DNA from: Halorientalis persicus
GTDB taxonomy: Archaea; Halobacteriota; Halobacteria; Halobacteriales; Haloarculaceae
Direction: 5' to 3'
Length of the DNA: 64,000 nt
Assembly (NCBI RefSeq): GCF_900110215.1
Contig: NZ_FOCX01000015.1
Coordinates: 1 to 64,000, forward strand
This document shows, in pieces, positions 30,261 through 38,138 of the stretch. Every line of letters begins with the position of its first letter. Position 1 is the first letter of the stretch. The notes beneath the pieces are model-generated. The model was not told where the DNA came from. It was given only the letters and a program-made list of their open reading frames with translations, and ran no database searches. Made by a program: the position numbers and the translations under genes.

Positions 30261-30437
30261 TTACTCTCCGTCGCTGGACTGGTCGTAGGCCGCGCCGAGT
30301 CGATCGACCATCCGGTGGACGGGCAGGGTGACGCCCAGGCGACTCGTCACGAACGCAACGGGCATGAGCGCGATGCCGACCATCAGGCTCAACTGGTACA
30401 GCACGAACAGCAGACCACTGTGCAGGCGGGTTTCCAT
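30261..30437 (-). CDS. Small membrane protein, 58 aa
   Basis: Starts METRLHSGLLFVLYQLSLM; one hydrophobic span from about residue 8 to 31, then VHRMVDRLGAAYDQ and an acidic end. A TTTATATA box on this strand (rc of 30468-30475) lies about 31 nt upstream. Function unknown. Confidence 0.6.
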   Translation of the reverse strand: METRLHSGLLFVLYQLSLMVGIALMPVAFVTSRLGVTLPVHRMVDRLGAAYDQSSDGE

Positions 30438-30467
30438 TGTCCTCGATTGTGTCTGGGCCCATAGGAG

Positions 30468-30475
30468 TATATAAA
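30468..30475 (-). promoter_or_regulatory. TTTATATA box upstream of the 58-aa gene
   Basis: On the minus strand the octamer is a consensus-like haloarchaeal TATA box about 31 nt before the ATG at 30437. The AT-rich zone 30462-30500 also holds other TATA-like stretches and the tandem repeat at 30491-30516. Confidence 0.5.
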
Positions 30476-30490
30476 TATTCTTTATACCTA

Positions 30491-30516
30491 TCTTTCATAA
30501 TGGTCTTTCATAACGG
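30491..30516. repeat. Tandem 13-mer repeat, two copies
   Basis: TCTTTCATAATGG (30491-30503) is followed directly by TCTTTCATAACGG (30504-30516), one base different. It lies upstream of the TTTATATA box at 30468-30475 and may be a tandem regulator site for the 58-aa membrane-protein gene. Confidence 0.5.
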
Positions 30517-30722
30517 ACAGTAGCGCTCCCGTCTTGCGGTTCGATTCTAGTTGGAAAATAGACAACCCGGAGCGGACCCTGCGGGCCGTCGGCGGTAAGG
30601 CGGAGATAATCGACGCCAGTCGGAGCCATAAGTTATGACCATTATCGAAGTCACGTGCGCAGTCGGTGCTCCGGCGCGAGCGAATCACAAGACACGTGGG
30701 GGTGGGGGACCCACGGGTAGGT

Positions 30723-31091
30723 ATGAACTATCTCGTAGCGATGGAAGCCGCCTGGTTGGTTCGAGACGTCGAGGACATCGACGACGCGATCGGCGTCGCG
30801 GTCAGCGAAGCGGGCAAGCGCCTCAACGATCAGGATATGGACTACGTCGAAGTCGACGTGGGTGCCACGGGCTGTCCCGCCTGTGGTGAACCGTTCGACT
30901 CCGCTTTCATCGCCGCCGACACCGCTCTCGTGGGCCTGGTGCTGGAGATGAAGGTCTTCAACGCCGAGAACACCGAACACGCCCAGCGGATCGCAAAGAG
31001 CGAGGTCGGCGGTGCCCTCCGTGACGTACCCCTCTCGGTCGTCGAGACCATCGAATTCGAGGAAGAGGAGGAAGTCGACGCCTCCGCTTAA
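30723..31091 (+). CDS. UPF0212 (DUF555) family protein
   Basis: 122 aa from [20 protein letters not shown]. The conserved [20 protein letters not shown] block (CxxC), and the C-terminal acidic end, match archaeal UPF0212 proteins. It has a putative zinc pair; the role is not known. The ATG at 30723 gives the usual length, although the frame is open from 30666. Confidence 0.88.
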   Translation: MNYLVAMEAAWLVRDVEDIDDAIGVAVSEAGKRLNDQDMDYVEVDVGATGCPACGEPFDSAFIAADTALVGLVLEMKVFNAENTEHAQRIAKSEVGGALRDVPLSVVETIEFEEEEEVDASA

Positions 31092-31111
31092 CGACTGGGC
31101 AACCTTTTTGT

Positions 31112-31126
31112 ATTACCTCTGGTAAT
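31112..31126. promoter_or_regulatory. Inverted repeat ATTACC-TCT-GGTAAT, likely self-operator
   Basis: A perfect 6-bp inverted repeat (31112-31117, 31121-31126) just before the ATG at 31135 and directly after a T-rich box (CTTTTTGTATTA, 31104-31115). Overlap with the start of transcription would block the promoter, so it fits autorepression by the helix-turn-helix protein it precedes. Confidence 0.55.
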
Positions 31127-31134
31127 CGAGCCGT

Positions 31135-31677
31135 ATGGAACTACCGACCCCTGAGGATCTCCGGGAGCGTCGGAACGAACTGGATCTAACCCAGAGCGAG
31201 CTCGCGGAACGCGCGGACGTGTCCCAGCCGTTGATCGCTCGGATCGAGGGTGGGGATGTGGACCCGCGGCTCTCGACGCTGCGGCGGATCGTCAACGCCC
31301 TCGAAGAGGCCGAGGGCGGTATTCTGCGAGCGGGCGATCTGATGCACAGCCCGGTCTACGGCGTCGAACCCGACGACAGCGTGATGACCGCGATCGAAGT
31401 GATGAACCAGGAGGGGTACTCCCAGTTGCCCGTCGTCCGGGACGACTACCCCGTCGGCATCGTCGCCCACAGCGACATCCGACACTCCGACGAGGACGAC
31501 CCCGGCGAACTGCCGGTGGCCGACGTGATGCGTGAGTCGATCACCACCGTCACGAGAGACGCCACCGTCGACGAGGTCGATACCCACCTCGACCACCACG
31601 AGGCCGTCATCGTCATCGAAAACGCCGAGATGGTTGGCATCATCACCGACGCGGACGTGGCCGCTCACATCAGCTAA
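31135..31677 (+). CDS. XRE-type helix-turn-helix regulator with two CBS domains
   Basis: 180 aa. Residues about 1-60 are an XRE/Cro helix-turn-helix (LTQSELAERADVSQPLIARI). Residues about 65-178 are two CBS domains (DLMHSPVYGVEPDDSVMTAI; VADVMRESITTVTRD; ending in IITDADVAAHI). The CBS pair usually binds adenine nucleotides or SAM, so it probably senses a metabolite or energy state. Short inverted repeat at 31112-31126 is an attractive self-operator. Target genes unknown. Confidence 0.88.
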   Translation: MELPTPEDLRERRNELDLTQSELAERADVSQPLIARIEGGDVDPRLSTLRRIVNALEEAEGGILRAGDLMHSPVYGVEPDDSVMTAIEVMNQEGYSQLPVVRDDYPVGIVAHSDIRHSDEDDPGELPVADVMRESITTVTRDATVDEVDTHLDHHEAVIVIENAEMVGIITDADVAAHIS

Positions 31678-31699
31678 CCCGTCTCGTGAGTCATCCCGC

Positions 31700-31960
31700 T
31701 CATCGGTCCGGTGCCAGGGCGTCGGTCACGATCTGCCGTCTGTACCTCGCGACCTGATATCTGGTGAGTACGACCGACAACGCCATCGCCAGCAGCGCCA
31801 GGAACGTCCCGAACACGAGGGGCCCGTCGTTGAACAGCCCACTGGACACCTGCAGGAGTGCGAAGGCCGGTAAGCCGAACGTAAAGAGACAGGTCCGAAG
31901 CGGGAACGCACGCGCCATCGCGAGGAACGCGGCTCGCTCGTCGGTGAGATCATCAGTCAT
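31700..31960 (-). CDS. Small two-span membrane protein
   Basis: 86 aa from MTDDLTDERAAFLAMA. Two spans (LRTCLFTFGLPAFALLQVSS; LVFGTFLALLAMALSVVL) and a basic, cytosolic tail YQVARYRRQ. The frame is open to 31996, but the acidic start MTDD is typical. Function unknown. Confidence 0.6.
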   Translation of the reverse strand: MTDDLTDERAAFLAMARAFPLRTCLFTFGLPAFALLQVSSGLFNDGPLVFGTFLALLAMALSVVLTRYQVARYRRQIVTDALAPDR

Positions 31961-32094
31961 CTGTGTCGAGCAAGCGGGAAGGGCGCACATAGACACTTCG
32001 GATCCGCTGTCCTCGTAACTGACCGCAGGGAACGTACGAGGGCTCGTCGGTGATTCGCTCTGACAGCGATCCGCGCGCCGGCGGCGCGTGGATG

Positions 32095-33072
32095 CTACAA
32101 CTCCAGTCCGCGAATCGCGACCGCTTCCTCGCCGTCCTGCACTTCGCCGATGATCTGGCCGTCGGTTTCTGCCGCCAGCGCCTCGGCGTTCTCGGGGGCC
32201 AGCGCCGCCACGAAGCCAGTGCCCATGTTGAACGTGCGGTGCATCTCCTCGTCGGCTACGTCTCCCTCTTTCTGAACGAACTCGAAGACGGGCTGGGCCT
32301 CGAAGGAGTCGGTGATTTCGTAGCGGAAATCGCCCATCCGGGTGAGGTTCCCCCAGCCACCGCCGGTGACGTGGGCCGCCGCGTTGGTGTCGTGCTCCCG
32401 GAGCGGATCGAGCAGATCGGTGTAGATCCGGGTCGGTTCCAGCAGTTCCTCGGCGATGGAGCGATCCGGATTCGGCGGGAACGGATCTGTGTACTCGTGA
32501 TCTTTCGTCACGGCCTTGCGCGCCAGCGTCAGGCCGTTCGAGTGGATGCCGCTGGAGGGAAAGCCCACGAGTGCGTCCCCGGCCTCTGCTTCGCCGGGGA
32601 ACAGCGAACCCTTCTCGGCCAGCCCCGCACAGGTCCCGGCGATGTCGAGCCCCTTGACGACTTCGGGCATGACCGCTGTCTCGCCGCCGACGAGTTCGAC
32701 GCTCGCGCGGTCGGCACCCTCGGCCAGCCCGTCACCGATCTGTTCGCTCGTCTCGTCGTCGGGTTCCGCCACGGCGAGGTAGTCGACGAAGGCGACGGGG
32801 CGGACACCCGCGGCCACGAGGTCGTTGACGTTCATCGCGATGCAGTCGATACCGATGGTCGAGTAGTCGTCGATGGCCTCGGCCACGAGGAGTTTCGTGC
32901 CGACGCCGTCGGCCGCCAGCGCCAGGTAGCGGTCGCCGATGTCGAGCAGGCCCGCGAAGTCACCCTCGAAGCCCTCGGTCGCGCCGATCAGGGCGGCCGT
33001 CGCCGCCTCGCTGGCGTCGATGTCCACCCCGGCCTCGGCGTAGGTCATCCCGTCGTCAGCGTCGTCGGTCAT
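32095..33072 (-). CDS. purM: Phosphoribosylformylglycinamidine cyclo-ligase
   Basis: 325 aa from MTDDADDGMTYAEAGVDIDA. PurM signatures: ALAADGVGTKLLVAEA (ATP/Mg), IGIDCIAMNVNDLVAAGVRP and VGFPSSGIHSNGLTLAR, HVTGGGWGNLTRM. It catalyses the fifth step of purine synthesis, making AIR. The gene lies downstream of the S2P-like and TraB-like genes on the same strand, about 51 nt after, so possibly co-transcribed. Confidence 0.96.
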   Translation of the reverse strand: MTDDADDGMTYAEAGVDIDASEAATAALIGATEGFEGDFAGLLDIGDRYLALAADGVGTKLLVAEAIDDYSTIGIDCIAMNVNDLVAAGVRPVAFVDYLAVAEPDDETSEQIGDGLAEGADRASVELVGGETAVMPEVVKGLDIAGTCAGLAEKGSLFPGEAEAGDALVGFPSSGIHSNGLTLARKAVTKDHEYTDPFPPNPDRSIAEELLEPTRIYTDLLDPLREHDTNAAAHVTGGGWGNLTRMGDFRYEITDSFEAQPVFEFVQKEGDVADEEMHRTFNMGTGFVAALAPENAEALAAETDGQIIGEVQDGEEAVAIRGLEL

Positions 33073-33123
33073 ATCCGAGTTCGGGCCCGGCGCGCGCAAA
33101 AGCCCGTCGGTCGCCGACAGGCC

Positions 33124-33726
33124 TCAGAACAGCCCGAAACCGAACAGCGCCCAGAGGCCGAGGGCCAGCGAGGGGACGAATACGGCGACGAACACCGGCA
33201 GACTCCACTCTTTGACCGTGTTCCCGTCCAGCGGCCCGAACGGAATCATGTTGAACGCCGCGAGAAAGAGGTTGATCGTGAGCCCGAGACCGCCGATGGA
33301 CGCGAGAAAGCCGCTCCCGAAGAACGCGAGCGGCGCGAAAATCGCAGCCAGCACGAGGTTCGTCACCGGGCCGGCCAGTGCGATCAGACCGTTCTGCCGA
33401 AGCGTCGAGCGTCCCTGGTGGTAGACCGCGCCGGGTGCGGCGAAGAGAAAGCCGATCAGCGCACCCATGATCGCGACGAACAACATCCCGTAGTCCGCCC
33501 GGAACTCCGCGATCTTGCCGAACCGCATCGCGACGACCTTGTGAGCCAGTTCGTGCAGGAGGAAGGCCACGCCGACGGTCAGGAAGCTCAGGCCGAACGT
33601 CTGGATCGCCTGCGGGACCGAGAAGCCACTGAATCCGGGGAGCAAGAGGAGACTGAACGCAACACTCAACGCGACCCAGGCCGCCCCGAGATCCAGCAGT
33701 TCGCGGGTGGAAAAACGGATGTTCAC
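33124..33726 (-). CDS. Site-2-protease-family (M50) membrane metalloprotease
   Basis: 200 aa, five or six spans. Zinc site FLLHELAHKVVAMRFGK (HExxH equivalent, HELAH); the second ligand block is FGPLDGNTVKEW (NPDG/LDG type). A short compact form, as in archaeal S2P homologues without PDZ. The ATG overlaps the TraB-like stop by 4 nt, so the two are coupled. Probably acts on a membrane substrate; target unknown. Confidence 0.88.
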   Translation of the reverse strand: MNIRFSTRELLDLGAAWVALSVAFSLLLLPGFSGFSVPQAIQTFGLSFLTVGVAFLLHELAHKVVAMRFGKIAEFRADYGMLFVAIMGALIGFLFAAPGAVYHQGRSTLRQNGLIALAGPVTNLVLAAIFAPLAFFGSGFLASIGGLGLTINLFLAAFNMIPFGPLDGNTVKEWSLPVFVAVFVPSLALGLWALFGFGLF

Positions 33727-35255
33727 GCGACCAGCCCCCAGATCAGGCGGGCGCTGTTCTCGGCTCCCCGGGCCATCAGCTGGACGACCTCGCCGGTCGA
33801 GCCGATCTCGGCGAAGAAGTACGGCAGGAGGACGAAGCCAAAGAGCGCGCTGGCGATCATGCTCCCGATGTTGGTCATCGCGACGATCAGGATGAGTCGG
33901 AACAGCGGCACGTCGAGCATCCGGGCGAACAGGTCCCTGACGGGTGCCTGCTCGTCGTCGAGGATCTCGTTGAGCGTGTTGATGTCACCGATGTTGACCG
34001 AGGTGTACCGGAGTTCGACGTAGCCGGCGAACCAGCCCGGAGCCAGCAACGGGTTGAGACTGGTCAGCCAGGCGACAGCGCCGCCGACGGTCGCGCTCTG
34101 CCAGTGTGCGCCCGCGAGTTTCGCCAGCCCGAACGCGATGAGCCCGTTGATCAGGAACCACGAGCCGAAGATCTGGATCAACAGCCCGGTCGAGATACCC
34201 TCGACGCCGGTCGCGACGGCCATCACCAGCAGGGCGAAGATGACCAGGAAGCCGAGCGTGAACAGGTACCCGAACAGTTTGAACAGCGAGAACCGGCGGC
34301 CGGACTCGACGCCGATCAGCGACTCCATCGCCGGGAGTGTCTCGGGATGGTCGAGGTACTCCTCGATCCCTGCCCGGTGGCCCGCGCCGACGACCGCGAC
34401 GACGGAGTAGCCCGCGTCGCGCAACTCGACCAGGTTGTGCGCGATGTAGGCGTCGCGTTCGTCGATCAGCGCCTCCGCGCCGCCGGGCGAGAACCGGCGG
34501 AACTCCTCCATCATCGCCGAGACGACGTCCGTGTTCGTCATCTCGGACATATCCAGTTCCTCCAGGTCTTCCTCCTCGCTCGACCCCGTGAGCAGGAGCG
34601 CCAGCGGCATCCCGACGGCGAGAGTGATGGTGACCGCGATCGCCAGGCCGTCGAGGACGCCCACCAGTATGCCCGGGACGAACCCGACGCCACCCAGCAG
34701 GAGTGGGCCGACGAGCAGTTCCAGCGGGATCGCCAGGAAAACACCCAGCATGAAACCGAAGGTCATCCCGGCCACGATTGGGTCGGCGACGCCGGCCACC
34801 AGCCCGCCCAGTAACTTGATCTTCTCCAGCCCGGTGAGGCGGGCCCAGAACCGCTGGATGGTGGTCTGGATGTCCCGATCGACCAGCGCGACCCCGAGCC
34901 CGAACTCTTCGGCGGTGTCGACGGCGGCCATCATGTCCGCCCCGGGGTCGACGTCGAACTGGTCGCCGAGTCGGGCCTGGACGTAGGATAGCATCCAGTA
35001 GGCCAGGAACTGAAAGACCGTGTTCCCGCCGAGCAGGTCGCTCGGATCGAGGTCGTCGGGTGTTTCGCCCTTGAGTTGGCGATATCGCCCGTCGTCGAGT
35101 TCGACCGCGACCACATCTGGCTGTTCCTCCTCGATGGTCTCCTCGACCTCGCGGACGCTGTCTTCCGAGACGTGGGCGGTCCCCAGCACCGTCACGTGCC
35201 CCTCCCCCGACGGGGTCGACGGGTCCGACGGCGTCGGTGCCGACCGTTCGCTCAT
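33723..35255 (-). CDS. TraB/PrgY-family membrane protein
   Basis: 510 aa from MSERSAPTPSDPSTPSGEG. The N-terminal TIKI-like hydrolase domain starts HVTVLGTAHVSEDSVREVEE and DVVAVELDDGRYRQLKG, then EERDAYIAHNL-type DERDAYIAHNLVEL and VVAVVGAGHRAGIEEYL: the GxxH and ERN-like motifs of TraB. The C-terminal half has about seven spans. TraB proteins of bacteria break down pheromone peptides; here it is joined to a site-2 protease, so a membrane peptide-processing role fits. Confidence 0.88.
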   Translation of the reverse strand: MSERSAPTPSDPSTPSGEGHVTVLGTAHVSEDSVREVEETIEEEQPDVVAVELDDGRYRQLKGETPDDLDPSDLLGGNTVFQFLAYWMLSYVQARLGDQFDVDPGADMMAAVDTAEEFGLGVALVDRDIQTTIQRFWARLTGLEKIKLLGGLVAGVADPIVAGMTFGFMLGVFLAIPLELLVGPLLLGGVGFVPGILVGVLDGLAIAVTITLAVGMPLALLLTGSSEEEDLEELDMSEMTNTDVVSAMMEEFRRFSPGGAEALIDERDAYIAHNLVELRDAGYSVVAVVGAGHRAGIEEYLDHPETLPAMESLIGVESGRRFSLFKLFGYLFTLGFLVIFALLVMAVATGVEGISTGLLIQIFGSWFLINGLIAFGLAKLAGAHWQSATVGGAVAWLTSLNPLLAPGWFAGYVELRYTSVNIGDINTLNEILDDEQAPVRDLFARMLDVPLFRLILIVAMTNIGSMIASALFGFVLLPYFFAEIGSTGEVVQLMARGAENSARLIWGLVA

Positions 35256-35363
35256 TGCGCCGTCATAGACGACCCCCCGTCTTACGATTGTCGGGACGAC
35301 AGCGTCCGCCTCGCGAGCGACGGCTCGGAAGACTCTTTTCCCACGGACGGAAACCCCGGGCCA

Positions 35364-35819
35364 ATGCCGGATCTGATGGACACCTACATCGAGAATCGCA
35401 AGATGATCCAGCCCAACCACGCGAACAACCTCGACACCACCCACGGCGGGAACGTCCTGAAGTGGATGGACGAGGTGGGTGCGATGTCCGCGATTCGGTT
35501 CGCCGGCAGCGACGTACTGACCGCACGGATGGAACAGACCAACTTCCGTGGCCCCATCCCCGTCGGCGAGAACGCCCTCATCGAGAGCTACGTCTACGAG
35601 ACTGGGACGACGAGTATGCGCGTCCGGGTCCGGACCTTCCGCGAGGACCTCCGGACCGCCGAGACCGAACTGACCACCGAGTCCCACCTCGTGTACGTCG
35701 CCATCGACGAGGAGTTCGAACCCCGGAGCGTCCCGGAGTTGACCGTCGAAAGTGAGCGCGGCGAGAAACTGCTTGCGGCCGCCAGAGAGAGCGACGAGAA
35801 CCACGACCACGACGAGTGA
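35364..35819 (+). CDS. Acyl-CoA thioesterase, hotdog fold (YciA/ACOT type)
   Basis: 151 aa from MPDLMDTYIENRKMIQPNHA. The family motif NNLDTTHGGNVLKWMDEVGA (catalytic Asp/Asn region) and a hydrophobic barrel (FRGPIPVGENALIESYVYET) match hotdog acyl-CoA thioesterases. Soluble; hydrolyses acyl-CoA. The upstream context is the TraB-like gene on the other strand. The open frame begins earlier, but this ATG gives the family length. Confidence 0.85.
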   Translation: MPDLMDTYIENRKMIQPNHANNLDTTHGGNVLKWMDEVGAMSAIRFAGSDVLTARMEQTNFRGPIPVGENALIESYVYETGTTSMRVRVRTFREDLRTAETELTTESHLVYVAIDEEFEPRSVPELTVESERGEKLLAAARESDENHDHDE

Positions 35820-35882
35820 GTGTTCCGGGCCCCGCGACTGCCGAGGGCCGTCCTTTTGCGTCCCGGCGTCCTATCCCGGGTC

Positions 35883-36338
35883 ATGGGACTGGATGTGGAC
35901 ACCCCCGAGCCGCCGGAACTGGAAGCGTTCGACCCCAACGAGTACGAGGACGCCGAAGTCGTCGGCGACACGGACTTCCGCCGCGACGAGATCGAGGACT
36001 TCCTCCACGATGGGGCCTGGGACTGTGCGTTCGGTGAGTGGACCGACCACACCGATCTGGACACCGACGACTACGACATCGTGACCGACATCGGGCTGAT
36101 CGAGCGGTTCGACTTCTTCTGGGACTCCCACGCCGACCGCGTCGGGTACCACGCCCCGGGCCTCCCCGAGGACTGGAAACAACACGACCTCCACCCCGAT
36201 CTGGACTCGTGGGGCACCGTCTCCTCGATCAACGCCGAACTCACCGAACTCGGCCAGATCGTCTGTGACGTACTCAAAGACGACTACATCGACTGGGAGA
36301 CCGACTACGAACCGCCCGAAGACCTCCCCGACTTCTAG
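35883..36338 (+). CDS. Conserved acidic haloarchaeal protein
   Basis: 151 aa from MGLDVDTPEPPELEAFDPNE. Highly acidic, rich in Asp, with WDSHADRVGYHAPGLPEDWK and a WGTVSSINAELTELG segment. No membrane span and no motif I recognise. It resembles haloarchaeal hypothetical proteins of the same length; codon use is native. Confidence 0.65.
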   Translation: MGLDVDTPEPPELEAFDPNEYEDAEVVGDTDFRRDEIEDFLHDGAWDCAFGEWTDHTDLDTDDYDIVTDIGLIERFDFFWDSHADRVGYHAPGLPEDWKQHDLHPDLDSWGTVSSINAELTELGQIVCDVLKDDYIDWETDYEPPEDLPDF

Positions 36339-36389
36339 GGTCGGTGGCAGTCGGGACCTTCTTAATGGGTGACCCCCCTCCATTTAGAC

Positions 36390-36569
36390 ATGGCAGAGGT
36401 CATCCCGCCGACGGAACGGGTTTGCGAGCGCTGTGGCCGTCACGACCGCTGGGACGACGACCGCGACACCTGGGTCATCGTCACCGAGGGCGAAGGGAAA
36501 GCAGTCGGCAACCCCCACTGTCTCCACGAGTGGGATATCAACGGCGATTACAACCCCTTCGAGGGGTGA
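36390..36569 (+). CDS. HEWD-type small zinc-ribbon protein
   Basis: 59 aa from MAEVIPPTERVCERCGRHDR. CERCGRHDRWDDD gives a CxxC, and the end HEWDINGDYNPFEG is the signature of the haloarchaeal HEWD family. The CxxC and the His/Cys before HEWD (GNPHCLHEWD) could form a zinc site. It begins a cluster of small Cys-rich genes. Confidence 0.8.
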   Translation: MAEVIPPTERVCERCGRHDRWDDDRDTWVIVTEGEGKAVGNPHCLHEWDINGDYNPFEG

Positions 36570-36653
36570 CTACGTCCCGCGAAGCGGCCATATTCTCGTC
36601 AGTTACACACGCCGACCGGCAGGTTTTCACAGCGGGTCGTGGTACCTGGTACC

Positions 36654-36815
36654 ATGGCCATCGGTTGTAAACTCTGCAAGCGGCAACTTCCCGATACCAG
36701 TCACGACGCCACCTGTACCTGCGGGTGGTGGCTCGACGGGAACTGCAGCGAGAACCACCGGGAGTGGTGCCCCCATCACGGCGAAGACGGCTGGCTCGGG
36801 GCCGTCGAGATCTGA
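36654..36815 (+). CDS. Cys-rich microprotein, 53 aa
   Basis: ATG at 36654 to TGA at 36815. Residues: MAIGCKLCKRQLPDTSHDA, then CTCGWWLDGNC, then HREWCPHHGEDGW. Four CxxC-like Cys spacings and several His suggest a zinc-binding ribbon. Such proteins are abundant in haloarchaea. Function unknown; lies between HEWD and CutA genes. Confidence 0.7.
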   Translation: MAIGCKLCKRQLPDTSHDATCTCGWWLDGNCSENHREWCPHHGEDGWLGAVEI

Positions 36816-36856
36816 CCGTCGGAAGGCGTTTTTGCCTGCCGCCCGTTCCCCGAGCC

Positions 36857-37168
36857 ATGCCCACACTGTTCGTGACCGCGCCCCCCGAGGACGCGGCATC
36901 GATCGCCGAACGACTCGTCGAAGAACGGCGTGCCGCCTGTGTGAATCGGTTCCCCTGCCGGTCGACCTACCGGTGGGATGGCGAGGTCCACGACGAGGAC
37001 GAGGAGATCCTGCTGGTCAAGACCACCGAGAGCGGGTACGAGGACGCCAAAGAACGCATCGCCGAGTTACACCCCTACGATCTCCCTGCGATCGAGCGGT
37101 TCGACGACTCCGGCGTCTCCGCGGAGTTCGCCGATTGGCTCGACGACTGCGTCGCCCCGACGGAGTAA
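36857..37168 (+). CDS. cutA: CutA1 divalent-cation tolerance protein
   Basis: 103 aa from MPTLFVTAPPEDAASIAERL. The CutA pattern is plain: AERLVEERRAACVNRFPCRS, YRWDGEVHDEDEEILLVKTT and the HPYDLPAIERF block. Trimeric, small, cytosolic; linked to copper tolerance, though its exact function is unclear. Six nt lie between its stop and the convergent carbonic anhydrase-like gene. Confidence 0.93.
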   Translation: MPTLFVTAPPEDAASIAERLVEERRAACVNRFPCRSTYRWDGEVHDEDEEILLVKTTESGYEDAKERIAELHPYDLPAIERFDDSGVSAEFADWLDDCVAPTE

Positions 37169-37174
37169 CTCGAC

Positions 37175-37699
37175 TCAGTCCTCGTCGGGCACGTGCGCCT
37201 CGGCGATCGGTTCGTCGGTTTCCGCGTGTTCCCGAGCGATCTCGACGTACTGGTCGCCCGCGTACTGCCAGACCGAGTCCTCGACCTCCTTGACGACTTC
37301 CGCGGGCTGACCGGCGACCAGCACCGACTCGGGCACGTCGGTGTCTTCGGTGACGACGCTGTTGGCTCCGACCAGACTCTCGGCACCGATGGTCGATCGG
37401 TCGAGGACGATGGCCCCCATCCCGACCATCGCCCGCTCTCCGACCGTCGACGCGTGGACGATTGCGTTGTGTCCCACCGTCGCGTAGGGGCCGATCTCGA
37501 CGCCCTCGTGGAGCGTCGCGTTGTCCTGCACGTTCGCCCCTTCCCGGAGGACGATCTCGCCGTGATCGCCACGGAGAACGGTCCCCGGCCAGACGCTGGC
37601 CTCAGCTTCCAGCGTCACGTCTCCGATGACTGTCGCCGCCGGGTCGACGTACGCCGAGTCGGCGATCGTCGGTTCGACACCGTCGAATGCTCTGATCAT
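37175..37699 (-). CDS. Gamma-class carbonic anhydrase-family protein
   Basis: 174 aa from MIRAFDGVEPTIADSAYVDP. Left-handed beta-helix hexapeptides: VWPGTVLRGDHGEIVLREGA, NVQDNATLHEG, VGHNAIVHAS. The metal His residues lie in DNATLH and GHNAIVH, as in gamma carbonic anhydrases or related trimeric transferase-like proteins. Activity is uncertain, because many members lack it. Confidence 0.85.
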   Translation of the reverse strand: MIRAFDGVEPTIADSAYVDPAATVIGDVTLEAEASVWPGTVLRGDHGEIVLREGANVQDNATLHEGVEIGPYATVGHNAIVHASTVGERAMVGMGAIVLDRSTIGAESLVGANSVVTEDTDVPESVLVAGQPAEVVKEVEDSVWQYAGDQYVEIAREHAETDEPIAEAHVPDED

Positions 37700-37862
37700 C
37701 GTGCGTGCCGTCCGACTCCAGTGACAAAAACGACCCGGCTCGCACCCCGGTTCGACGCCCCTGGTCGACTCCGATGAGCCAGAGTTCGCTTCTGACGGGG
37801 TGGTTTTCAGATCTCGTAACTGGCGCGGAGGACTTATTCGGGACGTTCGACGAGTAGTGTCT

Positions 37863-38102
37863 ATGCCAGCGAACGGACGCGACATCGCGGTCTTCGTCGT
37901 CGGGCTCGCGGTGGCCGGTATGGCCCCGATTCTTGCGTTCCCGACGCTCGAATTCGCCCCGATGCTCGCGCAAGTCTCCACCCTCGCGGGTGGCGTCCCG
38001 ATCCACCACATCGGGGTCGTCGTCCTCGTCGCGCTCGTGGCGGCCGCCTGGGTCGACACTGGGCTCGGTGAACGGACGAACGACCGCGAACACTGGGATT
38101 GA
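37863..38102 (+). CDS. Small membrane protein, 79 aa
   Basis: MPANGRDIAVFVVGLAVAGM, then two hydrophobic spans (VFVVGLAVAGMAPILAF; HIGVVVLVALVAAAWV) and an acidic tail ending REHWD. The frame is open earlier but this ATG is preferred. Function unknown; convergent with aglB. Confidence 0.55.
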   Translation: MPANGRDIAVFVVGLAVAGMAPILAFPTLEFAPMLAQVSTLAGGVPIHHIGVVVLVALVAAAWVDTGLGERTNDREHWD

Positions 38103-38138
38103 CGACCGCCGACGAAGAGAAAAAAGTCGCCGGGGTTC

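Noticed and set aside
30536-30552. T-loop-like GCGGTTCGATTCTAG, possible tRNA
   Set aside because: Flanking bases do not form a T stem and no acceptor, D or anticodon arms are found nearby.
30697-30715. Hairpin-like GTGGG-GGA-CCCAC before UPF0212
   Set aside because: Short arms in a G-rich tract; no clear support for a regulatory site.
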